From Siphonodentalium dalli (taxonomy: Eukaryota; Mollusca; Scaphopoda; Gadilida; Siphonodentaliidae): a stretch of DNA of 64,000 bases. Shown one piece after another: positions 11,301 through 22,510 of this stretch. Location of the stretch: contig CP136062.1 in the NCBI GenBank assembly GCA_032622095.1, positions 155,058,875-155,122,874 on the forward strand, given 5' to 3'. Each line of letters opens with the position of its first letter. The stretch's first letter is position 1. The translations under genes and the position numbers were made by a program. The notes under the pieces were generated by a model. It searched no databases. It was given only the letters and a program-made list of their open reading frames with translations, and had not been told where the DNA came from.

Positions 11301-14300
11301 CAGCATATACCCAGGTTGCTCAAGTTGTGTTGTACATCGTAGAGAAATGCTGGATATCCAGATTCTAAAATAGCTCATGACTCTTTTTCCACCATCTTTG
11401 TTTAATCCCTGTTCAATTGATGGTGTCTAATCAACAATGCCATACATGTTGTTCTGGTGCTTGGCATATCAGTCAGTGTTGGTAAATTTCGTACAATATA
11501 ATATTTCAATGCCATTAGTCTAGATAAAATGTATAGGAGCAGGCAACTCAAATCAAAATCCTTGATTATTTTCAACAAATTTGTATTTAAAGAATTTGTT
11601 TTTTCAGCATGCGGGCAAATAGATTAATTTCTTCCACCAATTACAAATCAGTATATACGACACATGTTGCCCCGCCATTTGTGAAGGTTCTACACCGCCA
11701 GACTCCCAATTCACACCTCGCAACGAGCATTTTTTAAATATAACCAAATAGCGCCACGCAGCTGGGGCAGTGGATATAATATGCACACGTCCAAAACACT
11801 TTCCATGCCCCACCCGTACCGACTACATATTGTCTAAACATTTACATATATACAAAACAACAGTGTCTCAGTGTCATTTCCAGTATTGGCAATCATAGGA
11901 AACGACTGACTCATCATATAACAAAACTTAAGGCCAACGTAGAAATGCCGACTTTAATAGTTATAACGAGAGGAATATCCAGAACAAATGTATTCAAGAC
12001 AAAGACCGATGAACCCCCTCTCAACATCAGCATCTTGTAAATTATCATCCAGGAATAATCGAGCATTATGTTCAATTGATTGATCAAGCACTAGTCATGG
12101 CTTTTGACCAAGACATACACCGCCAGCTTGTACAGAATGAGACGCCCTTAGTGTGGTTACGGATTACTGTCGTTTTAGGCACAAGAGACATATTTTAACG
12201 TGATATTGAAGGAAAGTGGCAAAACTAAAACATTATCTCCAAAAAAGACAAAAATATCACAGCGTAATAAACCCTCGCATTTAAGTCACTTTAAATATCA
12301 ATAAACTATAATATGTTTTCAGGATTCCAGCCAATTTCTACAAATCCTTGTACGATTTTCATTTAGATAATGGTGCGACACTCAACATTTGTCGCTCAAA
12401 ATTTCTTAAAATAGTGTACCAGTGTTTGCTGGCACCTTGGATATGCCACGTGTATTGAGAGAATGTTAGTTATTAATTTGTGAGCTTTATCGGGTTTCTT
12501 TGAGTTTTGAAAAAATATTGTTTCAGACTACGTTGCCTCCCACCCGCAGTAGTACCGATTTCTGCAAAACAGTGGCCACCGACGCTGATGCCGTTTTACC
12601 ACCTACATTTATCATCTGCATTAAAACAAATTTGTTTTTGAAAATCCCAATGGTGAGTATTTAGAACAGTTTTGATGTTGGAGTTAGGAAATAGCGTTCT
12701 TCCAGTTATGCTCGAAAATGTCGTTTGTGTCACATAATACCAAGGGGTGTATGTCACTCTGTCTATTGCTATCCCAATTAAAATAATAATGCTGCAACCA
12801 AATCTTAAAGCATAAACCTGTGCTCTAACCAGGCATTGTGTTGAGGGTTCATATTATAGTTAGTGTGCACTGGTTTGATGCTCCCATCATTTTACACCCG
12901 GCCCTGCTGAAACTGGAGTGTCCCTTCTCTAAATATCACAATTATTATTTGTTAAGTTGATTCGATATGCACCCTGTCTTATGTCTGCACCCACACCTGC
13001 AGAAACTGGAATGTCACATGCAAGTCATTGCAAGACCAGCAAATATCACCATTAGTATCCTGTGCTATGCCAATTTGGTGAATGTGTCATTCTACTAACA
13101 TCGCCGAAAATGTCAAGCAAATAGTGAGTACTCCATAGAAAATATCTGAACTTCGCTCAAATGTAGATATTTACTTCTCGATTCTGGACGCAACAATCGG
13201 CGATAAACTAATGAAAACTATTTCGCCATATTCACTGCATTTATTTAATATATAATAATGATGATGTGTTTTGATATATTATCTGTTAATTATAAATACT
13301 GTGAGAAAGATTATTCTCCAATTTATTTTATCACCGTGCAGGAGTGTTTGGCATCGCATCAATTTGACAATATTCTCACTAACAATGTTTCGGCAAATCT
13401 ACCGACTTAGAAGCAACATTTCATGTTATATATACCACTCTGCTTGTGTACATATTGGCATATGTCGCCTTTGTCCACATCAATGTGTATATGTCGTCAT
13501 TGATGTTTCTTCAAATGATATGTACTTCTTCAAGGTATCATGCTCTTTTAATCTTAACTGAAATGCTAACATTCACACTGCAAGGTACAGTGGACGACTG
13601 AAATTTTATTAAAATTTCATTCAAGAAGTGTGAGCTTAAATAATTTATAGTAATAGCCTTTTAGACCTTTTCAAACAAAATATGATGGGGGAAAATATCC
13701 ACGTGGCGTTAAACCGCAACCAATATTGCTTATTGCGGTTGAAAATATACATGGCGTGTCAACGATCATTATACATATTATCATACATAGCATGTGTAGA
13801 TATGGTCTCCATCGCAAACAAACGAAATGACACGCCCATTAAGGTGACAGTCTGGTTTCAAATGTTCAGTAGGGGTAAAAGGGATGTGGTGTGTGTATTG
13901 AGAAAAGGTTGGTTATAATTAGAGCATGTTTTGTTAGTTTTGAAAATAATGTTTCATTTTACTTTTACCACACCCGTATCAGGTAGCAGCGATGTCCGCG
14001 AAACAGTGGCTACATATACTGGTCTCACTTATCAAAATTTGTCATCTGCATGAAATAAATTTGTTTTCGAAATCCGAGTGGTGACCATTTTTAACCTTGA
14101 TACCGGCCCACATTAAAATGATTTATGTGTCAAATATGAAATTCTAGCCTGTGCCCAACCCAGGCATACGTACATTGTGTAAGTGTTGTGGGTTCAACTT
14201 TCAGTCATCTTTCAAATAACTGTGGCCCCTTATTTACACACCCGTCCCTGAATAAACTGCGTTATCAGATGGTGTGTATAATGATATTTTCGGAACGAGA

Positions 14301-17300
14301 CGTGACACATAAAATACTCTTGTTTGATAATTAATTGTGTATCCAGTTATTTCATAGTTTCGAAGTTTCAGAGCGACAACAATATTTCTTGTAAAGTTCT
14401 CATTTAAACAACTTTGTTTTCGTATTTGTGCGTTTAGATTGTATCATGTACATCAACTTTTTAATAACATTTTTCCATGAATCATAGGCTGGATGTTGTT
14501 ATTGTTGTTGTTGTAACTGGTACCCCGAATAGGCACTTACTGACATACATTACAAACAAAGATCCTGTTTTTTGGAAGAGTTGAAAGTCCCGCAGCGACC
14601 AAGACGATGCACGCGGAAGCGTCATTTATTAGTATATGCCAATTCACTATTTCGCAAAATCACAATTAAAATAAATCAATAAATATGTTGGGCTGCTTGG
14701 GCCGCACATTTCCCTCGAGTTTAGACACTTGCTAAATAAACAGTAACCCGTGCCACTACTTCCGTAATATCTTAAATTGAGTAAGTGTGCCCCTCGAATA
14801 TAGGACCATCATTACCACATTGTCACCACGAGTGGAATTGTGGTTTTAAAAACTCGCCAAAAGACTCGTGGTTAAAACCACAATTCCACTCTTGAAAATT
14901 TTACACTCAGCTTTATTATATATGTAATCATAACGTATTTCTTAACTTAAGTATTGTAATTGTAGGCGAATACATCGACTGATAAAAAAATTATATGCTA
15001 TATGTTATCTTTGAAATGTGTACTTTAAGTAAACACATTTGTCGCCCCATGCCAGTTACGGGTGGTTTGGAAACATGAATACATCTTTAATTTAAAACTC
15101 GAGATATATATAGTCGTACCGGCCGTCATTATATTTAATTTCTAGCATGAAATATATTTTAGACAGTGAATAGGAGCAAAATGTCCGTGGTATGGATTAG
15201 ATCATACCTGATGTGTTAGTTCCTCGTTAAAGCATTGCCATACTTGTTCTCCATTTAACATGACAGACACCTGTCTGATGTTATCGTCATCATCTTCTGG
15301 AATATAGCGAATGAATCAATGCAAACAACAAATCGAATTTCAGAATACCAATTGTGAACAGCACTGTTACAGCAGGAGCATAGCTAGAAAAGGCGGAACT
15401 GGAAATAGTAGCAAGCAATATAAAACATGACATCATCTTACCGACACTGTTATTCTCCATATCGGTGTTAATAATTTGTGATGCCAAGCTTTTTTTTTGC
15501 CAAAAACACTGTGTTAGAAATCTTCCGTGTTTCCAAGCTTTTTTGTCGACATTTTCAATTTTATTGTAATGTTCTTGTCAAAATATTTGCCTAGGAATTT
15601 AAAATTACTACTAGATATATTTTAAGGTCTGAGGAGACATGTCTTAATATATCGTTAGGCGGTGATCCGCAATAATGTATTGGCCTAAATGTGGCTGGTT
15701 TATTCTTCATTGCAATATATGGGGCTGTGCTATGTAATAAATCATAAAATCAACATTGTGACACAAAATTAATGAAGCTTCCTCTCATATGGCCAAAACA
15801 ATAATGTATGTAATGATTTATTTGATTTCTGAAATTATTTATTATTATAGAAGCGATTTGGTACCTGAAGAGTAAAATTTGACAAATATTTTAAGTCCTC
15901 AAATGACTCATTCGAGATTCCAAATTCTGTCAACATAATTTGGAAGGAGGTATGATACATGTTGGTTGATAATTCATGACGTAATAATATACCGGCTTCG
16001 TATTCTCGGGAAAATTATCTGTCAATGTCACAGCTATGTTGTAAACGTTTCCAATATTTTATACTTAACTAAGTTAACTTTGGGTGAGGGGCATTAACTC
16101 TTGCTATACTAAATGGATTTTCATAGTCAGTTGAAAAGTGTACATATGAATAATCAGCCTGTTCTCGTGAAAATAAGCTTATAACGGGCTTGTTTTTGTG
16201 TGCGAAATAGGCTCAATGTATGCTCTATGTGGACATATAAGCGGGTTTTAAAACAGTCCATTATGGGACTCTTTCAATAATAAATAAGCCCATATTGGAA
16301 TTATTTTGTCACTTTTTCATCGACGCGACATATAATAACCGTATAAGCTCTCTATGGGATTATGTCATAATCAAATTAGTTCAATATGAACCTATGTGAA
16401 TATTTAGGACCACAATTAACTCACTTGCACGCACGACGGTATGTTGGAATAGTCTATTATTTGTTTGGAGGCATGTTATGTGATAAAAACAGACGACAGA
16501 TACATAATATAGCAGAAGGAGCCCTATTTGTTGAGGGAACCGTCCAGATAATAAGTTCAACAAAGACAATGGTCGTTTGTTGAGCTTATTGTCTGAACAT
16601 TTCATTTGGGATCACAACTATTCAATGATGCTTTAGTGTAGCAAGGGTTACAGCATACAATAACGATTTCCGTCAGTGCTCGTCGCGATAGCGATGTCTT
16701 ATAATCTGTCGTACATTTGTTTACCTTTTGTTAAGCAGCCTGGCTAATTGATATGATATTGGTCCATTTACCATATCTGTATATTGCGAACAGTTTTTGG
16801 TCGGACACGATAAATGCCATTCAATCTGTCATTTTGTTATGATACGTCGATTAATAATTATAGTTATTTTAGTGAAAACTATCAACCCGTAATACACTTA
16901 TATACACACATAGATTAAATGTGAACTATTGTTAAATATTGGGAACTTTGTAGTGACGTTGCCGCGACGTCTTGCGTTGTCATAGCGAAATTTAATATGC
17001 AACGTCCATTCCCATACCAATATAATTACCCTATTTAAAAGCATTTAATATTTGGATATCGATGGGGAAAATACTACAGCAAATGAAGTGAGTGTAATTA
17101 TCCCTTTGGGATGCAACACATCGCGTTTATTCTTATGTCTGGTTTACGCATCGTAAAACTCAAATATATGAATAATAGACGATTTAGGGGCGATTTTATC
17201 GAGGTTTCTATATATCAGAACGGTTTGTATAACACGGACCGGTGTTATTATTTTGTATTCGCTGATTACAAACGGAACCGAGGACATGAACTCAAATTAC

Positions 17301-17964
17301 AAGGGACATACTTAAAAAAGGATATCCGTAAATATGTTTTTCACGTGTAATTTCTAACATGAACAGTTTACCTTGTTTTGTAGTCGCGAGTTCATCAATG
17401 GACGATTTGAAGAAAGGAATATATGATTTGTATACAGCCCCGGTACTGGAGATCGGTGCCGTTCAATTTCCTGAACAAAGTCATGTCTTATGTATTATAA
17501 TTATGTAACTTCCAGAGACAAAAAGCCATGTGGCGCGTTCTGGTTATATTTGATATTGATATTATCTGGAAATTACCTTAGGTACTAATTATGTGCCCAT
17601 TCGAATCTTTAAACAATAAAATAAATTAACGGTACCAACCTTCCACATCGTCGACATCACCAACGTATTCTGACGTCATAAATTGTCGTATCATGGCCGT
17701 CTTCCCAACGCCATGTGAACCTACGACAGCTACACGGCAGCATTCTTGGCGTAGCACCGATTCGTCTGCGTAAAAGAAGTCAGAACAGCTAGAAGTACGG
17801 GAAGAACTATCGCTCGATTCGCCACTACTTGATGTTAGGCTTACGTCACTCAGAGATTGCATCGAATCCCCCTTATTGATCAGTCCTTTTGATGTGAAGC
17901 TGAAAGAACGACAGGAGTATATGTCACGATCCTCAGCATTAATTTTATAATTTTGACGAGACAT
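8180..17964 (-). CDS. RGK-family small GTPase (Rad/Rem/Gem-like), copy A, four exons
   Basis: Spliced minus-strand gene: join(17964-17640, 15296-15208, 9987-9804, 8388-8180), 807 nt, 268 aa. All introns are GT-AG and phases 1, 0 and 1 match. What is seen: a Ser-rich N-terminus (about 37-60), P-loop GSHGVGKT at 82-89, YVVVYS then DRKSF near 149-161, LRR near 171-173, guanine-specificity motif NKCD at 186-189, CKFVETS at 210-216, HNVDELL near 221-227, and a basic tail ending SCENLMKL (261-268). RGK proteins have this order, a long N-terminus, no canonical switch II DxxG, and a conserved C-terminal 'SC-N/D-L' tail. Known members bind Cav-beta subunits and damp voltage-gated calcium channels at the membrane, and also affect the cytoskeleton; the same role here is inferred. 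The length is slightly below vertebrate RGKs (about 290-340 aa). Splicing is predicted, not observed. Confidence 0.9.
8389..9803 (-). other. RGK copy A intron 3
   Basis: 1.4-kb AT-rich intron. No repeats, RNA genes or exon-like frames were recognised. About 7 substitutions separate it from the copy B intron (roughly 0.5%). Confidence 0.8.
9804..9987 (-). CDS. RGK GTPase copy A, exon 3 (core G domain)
   Basis: A 184-nt exon with acceptor TTTTACAG|AAT and strong donor GAG|GTGAGT. It encodes residues 139-199, from NMVPTHDCEF through YVVVYS, DRKSF, FHLRRVSK, KPIILVENKCDLVRT to AAG. The block aligns with the RGK core, including 'VYS-DR-SF', 'LRR' and 'PIILV-NK-DLVR'. A Glu precedes NKCD where Gly or Ala is usual. 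Confidence 0.93.
10820..11064 (+). repeat. Small telomere-like block inside RGK intron 2, copy A
   Basis: About 245 bp of the same CCCGTCCCGGTTAGGGTTA-type repeat as the large block, here as an isolated patch. It is bracketed by a 31-bp direct repeat (10,789-10,819 and 11,065-11,095, two mismatches) containing GATTCAAATTTGATGTTT. Confidence 0.85.
12460..12925 (+). repeat. Diverged intronic repeat, unit 1
   Basis: Pairs with 13,895-14,255 in the same intron. Shared stretches include 'AAACAGTGGC', 'TCATCTGCAT-AAA', 'AAATTTGTTTT-GAAA' and 'ACACCCG-CCCTG'. A third short echo of the last part lies near 12,985. It may be a decayed transposon family. Copy B: 47,707-48,172. Confidence 0.5.
13895..14255 (+). 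repeat. Diverged intronic repeat, unit 2
   Basis: Second unit of the pair, about 1.43 kb from the first, same orientation. Copy B: 49,142-49,502. Confidence 0.5.
14830..14891. repeat. Perfect hairpin, 20-bp arms, in RGK intron 2 (copy A)
   Basis: Arms 14,830-14,849 (GAGTGGAATTGTGGTTTTAA) and 14,872-14,891 are exact reverse complements around a 22-nt loop. It could be a foldback element end, a small hairpin RNA or a replication by-product. It is identical in copy B. Confidence 0.85.
15208..15296 (-). CDS. RGK GTPase copy A, exon 2
   Basis: An 89-nt exon with acceptor TTCCAG|AA and donor CAG|GTATGA. It encodes residues 109-138: an acidic stretch, then RQVSVMLNGE, which corresponds to the RGK beta2 strand ('R-VSV-G-E'), and a tail where other Ras-like proteins carry DxxG. 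No DxxG or RGK-type DxWE is present here. It is too short to stand out as an open frame and was recognised by phase and homology. Confidence 0.87.
15297..17639 (-). other. RGK copy A intron 1
   Basis: 2.3-kb intron without recognised repeats. A 74-nt segment with good splice borders sits at 17,445-17,372 but would shift the frame (see findings). The rest is featureless AT-rich sequence. Confidence 0.7.
17640..17964 (-). CDS. RGK GTPase copy A, exon 1 (N-terminus and P-loop)
   Basis: Residues 1-108 plus one base. The start ATG at 17,964 is the first Met of the frame and follows an AAA context. It encodes the Ser/Thr-rich N-terminal extension typical of RGK proteins, then CRVAVVGSHGVGKT and an acidic end (DVDDVE). 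The donor is GAAG|GTTGGT at 17,640/17,639, phase 1. It joins exon 2 to continue the acidic run as EEDDDDN. Confidence 0.9.
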
Positions 17965-18067
17965 TTTGACAAATTACAGGATATCGAAGGTGCGATATAA
18001 ATGTCAGCGATGGTTTATTAACTGATGAGTTGCAAATGCGTTATGAGTGGTGTCCCTATCTACGACT

Positions 18068-18076
18068 CTTTATATA
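18068..18076 (-). promoter_or_regulatory. TATA box of RGK gene copy A
   Basis: Minus strand reads TATATAAAG about 105 bp upstream of the start codon at 17,964. The spacing fits a short 5' leader with initiation near 18,040. It is conserved in copy B at 53,315-53,323. Confidence 0.55.
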
Positions 18077-18190
18077 GGACGCTGAATCCTCATCTCATTA
18101 TAATAAATAATCACATTCTAACGTTGCTTGCCAGAAATAGTCACGTGAGTAGTGTGTTCCTCCCAGCTCCTACGCATTTTATTACATGCT

Positions 18191-18226
18191 ATATATAGTA
18201 CTAGCATGGTGACCCGGCGTTGTCCA
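18191..18226 (+). repeat. Dispersed 36-bp motif, possible element end
   Basis: ATATATAGTACTAGCATGGT followed by GACCCGGCGTTGTCC. It matches 26,082-26,117 in the opposite orientation, with a few mismatches. It lies just upstream of the RGK promoter. Copy B: 53,438-53,473. Confidence 0.6.
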
Positions 18227-19191
18227 GGTTAAAGTGACGTGAACATTTTATGGGGACATTTGATAGGAATATATTTGGTCAAGGTAGTTTATGTTTTCCA
18301 CAAATTGGCATAATACAACGTCAATCTTATACATAGATCATATACCCTGAATCACATTGTTGTCTTTAGTTTAACACCATTAATTCGACCCGTGTCAAGA
18401 AGTAAACACAACATGGACGTGTAATAGACATCGGTTATAGAAGATTATTACCACAGTAATCTTACAGATTGTATCACAACTGAGTACTCAGCAATAACGT
18501 TGATTCACAAAATAAAGATGATTGGGTCCATTAGTGGGAGGTTTCGATGGTCAGATGTCGACTTCAATTTATGTCGACTGAGCAATATTCCAGCGATCTC
18601 TGTTAAAGAGTGTCTCTGATAAAGAGAAGCTATGATTCCGTTGCCCAAACATGGAATATAATACACAGCATTTCTAATTATGATATTGTATACGCGTAAA
18701 CCTGGTGTATATGCCTTTGTCAATTGTCGCGACGCTCGTGCCATAGAACAGATGATAATTGAATTCAGTTTTCCTTTTTCATTGTCCCGGTAAGCTGGTC
18801 ATTATCTCAAATAATTCGGTCATCTGGTGTTAAATCGGACTGTAGATCTTTAAAAACTAACCAAACATTTTGATATCGGTAACTCCGTCTTTTTCAATTT
18901 AATGCATCAACTCCACCCCAATTCAGAAAATATTTATCTTCAAGCCGCACGATTAGTATCATGTTGATGCCTATAATAAATGCTGTTGTTTTCTAGCTCC
19001 TCATACCCAACGGCGCCTATCTGCCCACTTTGAAACACCTAACTAGCCATATAGCGATTCCTTTACCTATCGGCGACTCTTATGAGTATGAAAACTATAC
19101 TTTAAAACGAATACATCATATCACGGAGATGACTATATAAGTTTAGTTAATTGTGCGACACTTTATAGAAATGTTGCTCTTATCTATTTAA

Positions 19192-19315
19192 GACATAAAT
19201 ACACTGCGCATCGGCCACAAATAAACTGATTGTAGGACGACGCGAAGCGGGGTAGTACAATAAGTTTATGTGGTCAAATTCTACTATACACGTCGATGCG
19301 CAGTGTATTTATTTC
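19192..19315. repeat. Foldback element with 22-bp inverted ends, copy A
   Basis: Ends 19,192-19,213 and 19,294-19,315 pair with one mismatch around AAATACACTGCGCATCG. The stem extends inward with gaps to a GC-rich apex (CGCGAAGCG). The whole is about 124 bp, resembling a MITE or an expressed hairpin. Confidence 0.8.
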
Positions 19316-19661
19316 TTTTGTAATTCGACTGTATGGTTTGGTCGAAATTGTAGTGACATATGTTCAAACTGTTATATAATAGCCCAGTTTCTAGCTCTGC
19401 GTGGTAAGATTTTCCACCAAACAATTCTTCTCTTAGACCTGATAGTGAAACATAGCGTCACTATTGAACGACAACCCCTTTCCATTGTTTTTGTGGCAAA
19501 CAAATTCACTTAAGACTTATTTTTGTTCTAACTTAAATAAAAATCAGTATAATACAGTAGTTAGTCATTATATGTCTCTTTCTTCAGTCTTTAGCATGAC
19601 ATTAGCCAATGGCCGTATGGTTTGACTTCTGAAATTTCGAGGCGTTGGCAGCATTTCACTG

Positions 19662-19689
19662 ATTGTACCACATTGTTTGTGGTACAATT
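19662..19689. repeat. Short hairpin, 11-bp arms
   Basis: ATTGTACCACA and TGTGGTACAAT around a 6-nt loop. Conserved in copy B near 54,907-54,934. Apart from the hairpins, 18,230-20,490 contains no gene I recognise. Confidence 0.6.
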
Positions 19690-20496
19690 AAAAATATCTA
19701 GAATTGTACTACAAAAGGACGGTCCGCGTCTGCATGGGAATACAGGATACGGACCAATCAGGACGAGCCTTGTGTGTAGGTTTAGACAAGGTCGTACAAT
19801 ATGGTTTATCCGACTTCGATTCCTGATTTAGAACGCACCATGTGTTTAGTATGTTAAACGGACATGGCTCTTTCGAGCTTCCAAATATGTGTCTGCCTAA
19901 TTTAGTAGGAGGTATAATATAGGTTGACAGATACACGAACTATTTATATTCCGGCATCATATATATGCTCTGATAAATAATTGCCATGGTTACAGACATC
20001 TTCCAGCTGTTTTAAATTTTTCGCACAGAAGTGAAACAAACGCTCTTTATTTCTACAATATCAGGAATAGCGTAACACAGAATTATCTTTAATGTGCCAT
20101 GCCGTGACATGGCTGTTGTTTGTTTAGCACCCAAACACCGTCTTCAAAGTTATATTTTGTATGAGTTCAATGCGTCTGTCTGGGACTATACTGCCGTAAA
20201 ATGGAAGTATATCTCGACCTATTTCGATACCGGGAAAAATCTACAGCGAATATTATTAGGTGTATTTCGGAGCGCATACCGCCATGTGACTTTAAAGTAC
20301 ACCATGTAGTGCAGTATATCATATAGACGCATACATATACATTTCCAGAACACTCTCGTACAAATAGGTTCATGTCTGACTTAAATATCCACATATGTTC
20401 ATATTGGACTTATTTGGTTCTGAAATAGTGGGGGTGTAACCTTTATACAATTGAATGGTTCGGGCCCCAGTGAAAACACATTATAAAGAGCTTCGG

Positions 20497-20895
20497 GTCC
20501 ATCATTCACTTCGACGGTGCACTTTGCCAACTTTAAATCATACCCTAAATGCCATGTACAATCTAAATTCCATTATGTATTCGTCTGGTGGCAATCGATG
20601 ACAAAGAAGTTTGTATCATGTTCCTTCCTTGGTCCCCAACCATGACATCGACTGACGTATGGTTAAACTAAACCATTAGACTCCCTATAGCATGGCGTTG
20701 AGAACATTTTATACAAGGTTGATGGAGATGTACGACAGAAGTCCATAGTATACCATGGAGACGAATAAAGACTCATCCGCGTAGCATTTCAATCAGCCCT
20801 CAAGGCAAGTTCGGATGACTCACATTGAATGTCCATAGACTTGAAGGAAAGCGAAAGAAAGAAAAATAATGTATTCCACTGGACCCGCGCCTCAA
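20497..20895 (-). repeat. Dispersed repeat family R1, copy A long copy
   Basis: Reverse complement of a family also seen at 30,748-31,165 (plus). Shared marks are 'GGAGTCTAATGGTTT', 'GTCGATGTCA', 'ATGATACA', 'GGTATGATTTAAAGTTG' and 'TTGCCTTGAGGGCTTATTGAAATGCTA'-like text. No protein was recognised. Copy B: about 55,742-56,140. Confidence 0.7.
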
Positions 20896-21721
20896 ACGTT
20901 TGAATACATTATACATTATAAATATATCATACAAGTTTAGTGGAATTCTACAATATAGTTGTTGTCATTATGTGTGACCCCCCCCCCGCCCTGACACCAA
21001 TGGCGTCGATCCGTCACTCATGTATCTATAAACCACACCATTAAAGTACTTATATCAAGGATATAACTATAAATGTGGCGGGAATTTGCTAAATAGTGGT
21101 GCCCAATTTGGTGCTAACAAATCGGAATGTCGAGTTGTATCATATTTGCTTGTTTTATTTAGGGCTATTTAACTTTAAACAGTAATTTCCCTTTGCGATT
21201 CCAGTATGAATTATTATTGGAAGCATGTGTTAATTTCAAGCATCAACTCTTGCCGTTCCTCGGTTAGATAATCAAGACGTAACAAATGATACTTTCCATT
21301 ATGAGATTGGTATTATATACCATATGTTTAAGCAAATATACCGCGATAATTTGTATAATTATCTACTACGTTAATGTGACTTAATTCACTTCGGCGATGC
21401 GGGCGTGCATGGTGCACAGGCTGTCGAAACTCTCTCACAAGAGACGTATTTTTATAATTTGGTAGGTTTCTACACCATTCAGAGACATGTAGGCAATAGT
21501 CCTCCAGAATGCATTATAATATTCACTGTCTCTTGGTTTTATGAAATGTGGGATCCCACATTCAGCGCAGCTATGCTAGTAAGATGTCTGGTCACTCGGT
21601 GTGGATCACCTTTTTAAATCAGACTTGCCAACTTTTTACAAGAAATGTTTGTGTAATATTTATTTATTTAATGGCTATTCCTAAAGTTATTTATCAGCAT
21701 TGGTATTCTTAAACTACTCAC

Positions 21722-21835
21722 TAGAGTAGCATTTCAATAAGCCCTCAAGGCAAGTACGCAAGGATGGCTAACATTGAATGTCGTCAAACTTGAAGGGCAG
21801 TGGAAGAATGAAGTGATATATTCCACGGATCGCGT
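21722..21835 (-). repeat. Dispersed repeat family R1, short copy (A)
   Basis: Contains only the end portion of R1 (GCATTTCAATAAGCCCTCAA and the following 90 bp). It is joined to the L2/CR1-like reverse transcriptase fragment that follows. Confidence 0.7.
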
Positions 21836-21884
21836 GTTTCATACCATTGAATATATGCTAGGATAGTTCCCCGTCGTATATACA

Positions 21885-22510
21885 GAATTATGTCTGCTAC
21901 AGGTAGCCAATGTAATTCTTGCAGATTGCATCTGTCTTCAGATCTTCTACGACAGAGAACTATCCTTGCAACAGTTTTCTGCAGACGCTGAGATACCTGA
22001 TTATATAGTACACCAATTAAAATAGAATTGTTGTAGTCAGGTCTACTGATACTTAGAGATGACTAACGTTTTTAAAAAATTGAGTCGTTTTGAATGTATT
22101 TTCTCATTTTCCAATGTCGCCGAAGTTCAGTGTATATTGCCTTGCATATGTGGCTTGTAGGAGTGTGTACTTGAGTGTCATCAAAAGTCATAACATATAT
22201 GCTAACTTTCTTTACGTATGCCAGATTAGACACTCACATTTCTTCAGTTTTGTCACTAATTAGTTTCAGTTTATTGGCCACCATCCACGATTTCACAAAA
22301 TAATTGCACTGTTCCATTATAGTTGTAAAGCAATAGGGGTTGTCACCAGAAATGTACAGCTAATTATCATCAGCAGACATGTGCACAGAGATACTGTGTC
22401 CCCTGATTATCGCACTGAGCAGTTTGGTGTGGATTATATACAAGACCGTCACAAGACAATCCACATGTGTACACAATTTGGTACTTTGTTGTGAAAAACG
22501 GGGTGGAACC
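21885..22510 (-). pseudogene. L2/CR1-type LINE reverse transcriptase fragment, copy A
   Basis: Minus-strand translation, over several frames, gives a YIHTKLL-like segment and then VHMSADDNQLYISGDN, a decayed reverse transcriptase motif C (YADDTQLY in living elements). SWMVANKLKL and DKTE follow. Further on come RPDYNNSILIG and DRCNLQELHWLPVADIILY, which match the 'SRLDYCNSLL' and 'I-P-L--LHWLPV' blocks of L2/CR1 LINEs. Stops and frameshifts interrupt it and the 5' half is missing. This is a retrotransposon fossil, not a host gene. Confidence 0.8.

Larger units (their letters stand above)
9988..15207 (-). other. RGK copy A intron 2
   Basis: 5.2-kb intron. It contains the small telomere-like block at 10,820-11,066, a diverged repeat pair at about 12,460-12,925 and 13,895-14,255, and a 20-bp-arm hairpin at 14,830-14,891. 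9,988-10,788 and 11,100-12,450 hold nothing I recognise. Confidence 0.75.

Noticed and set aside
12460-14255. Duplicated coding exons in RGK intron 2
   Set aside because: The paired segments differ by many indels not in multiples of three and contain no shared open frame.
17372-17445. Segment considered as a regular RGK coding exon
   Set aside because: Exon 1 (phase 1) joins exon 2 directly in frame with correct family sequence. Including this segment breaks the frame.
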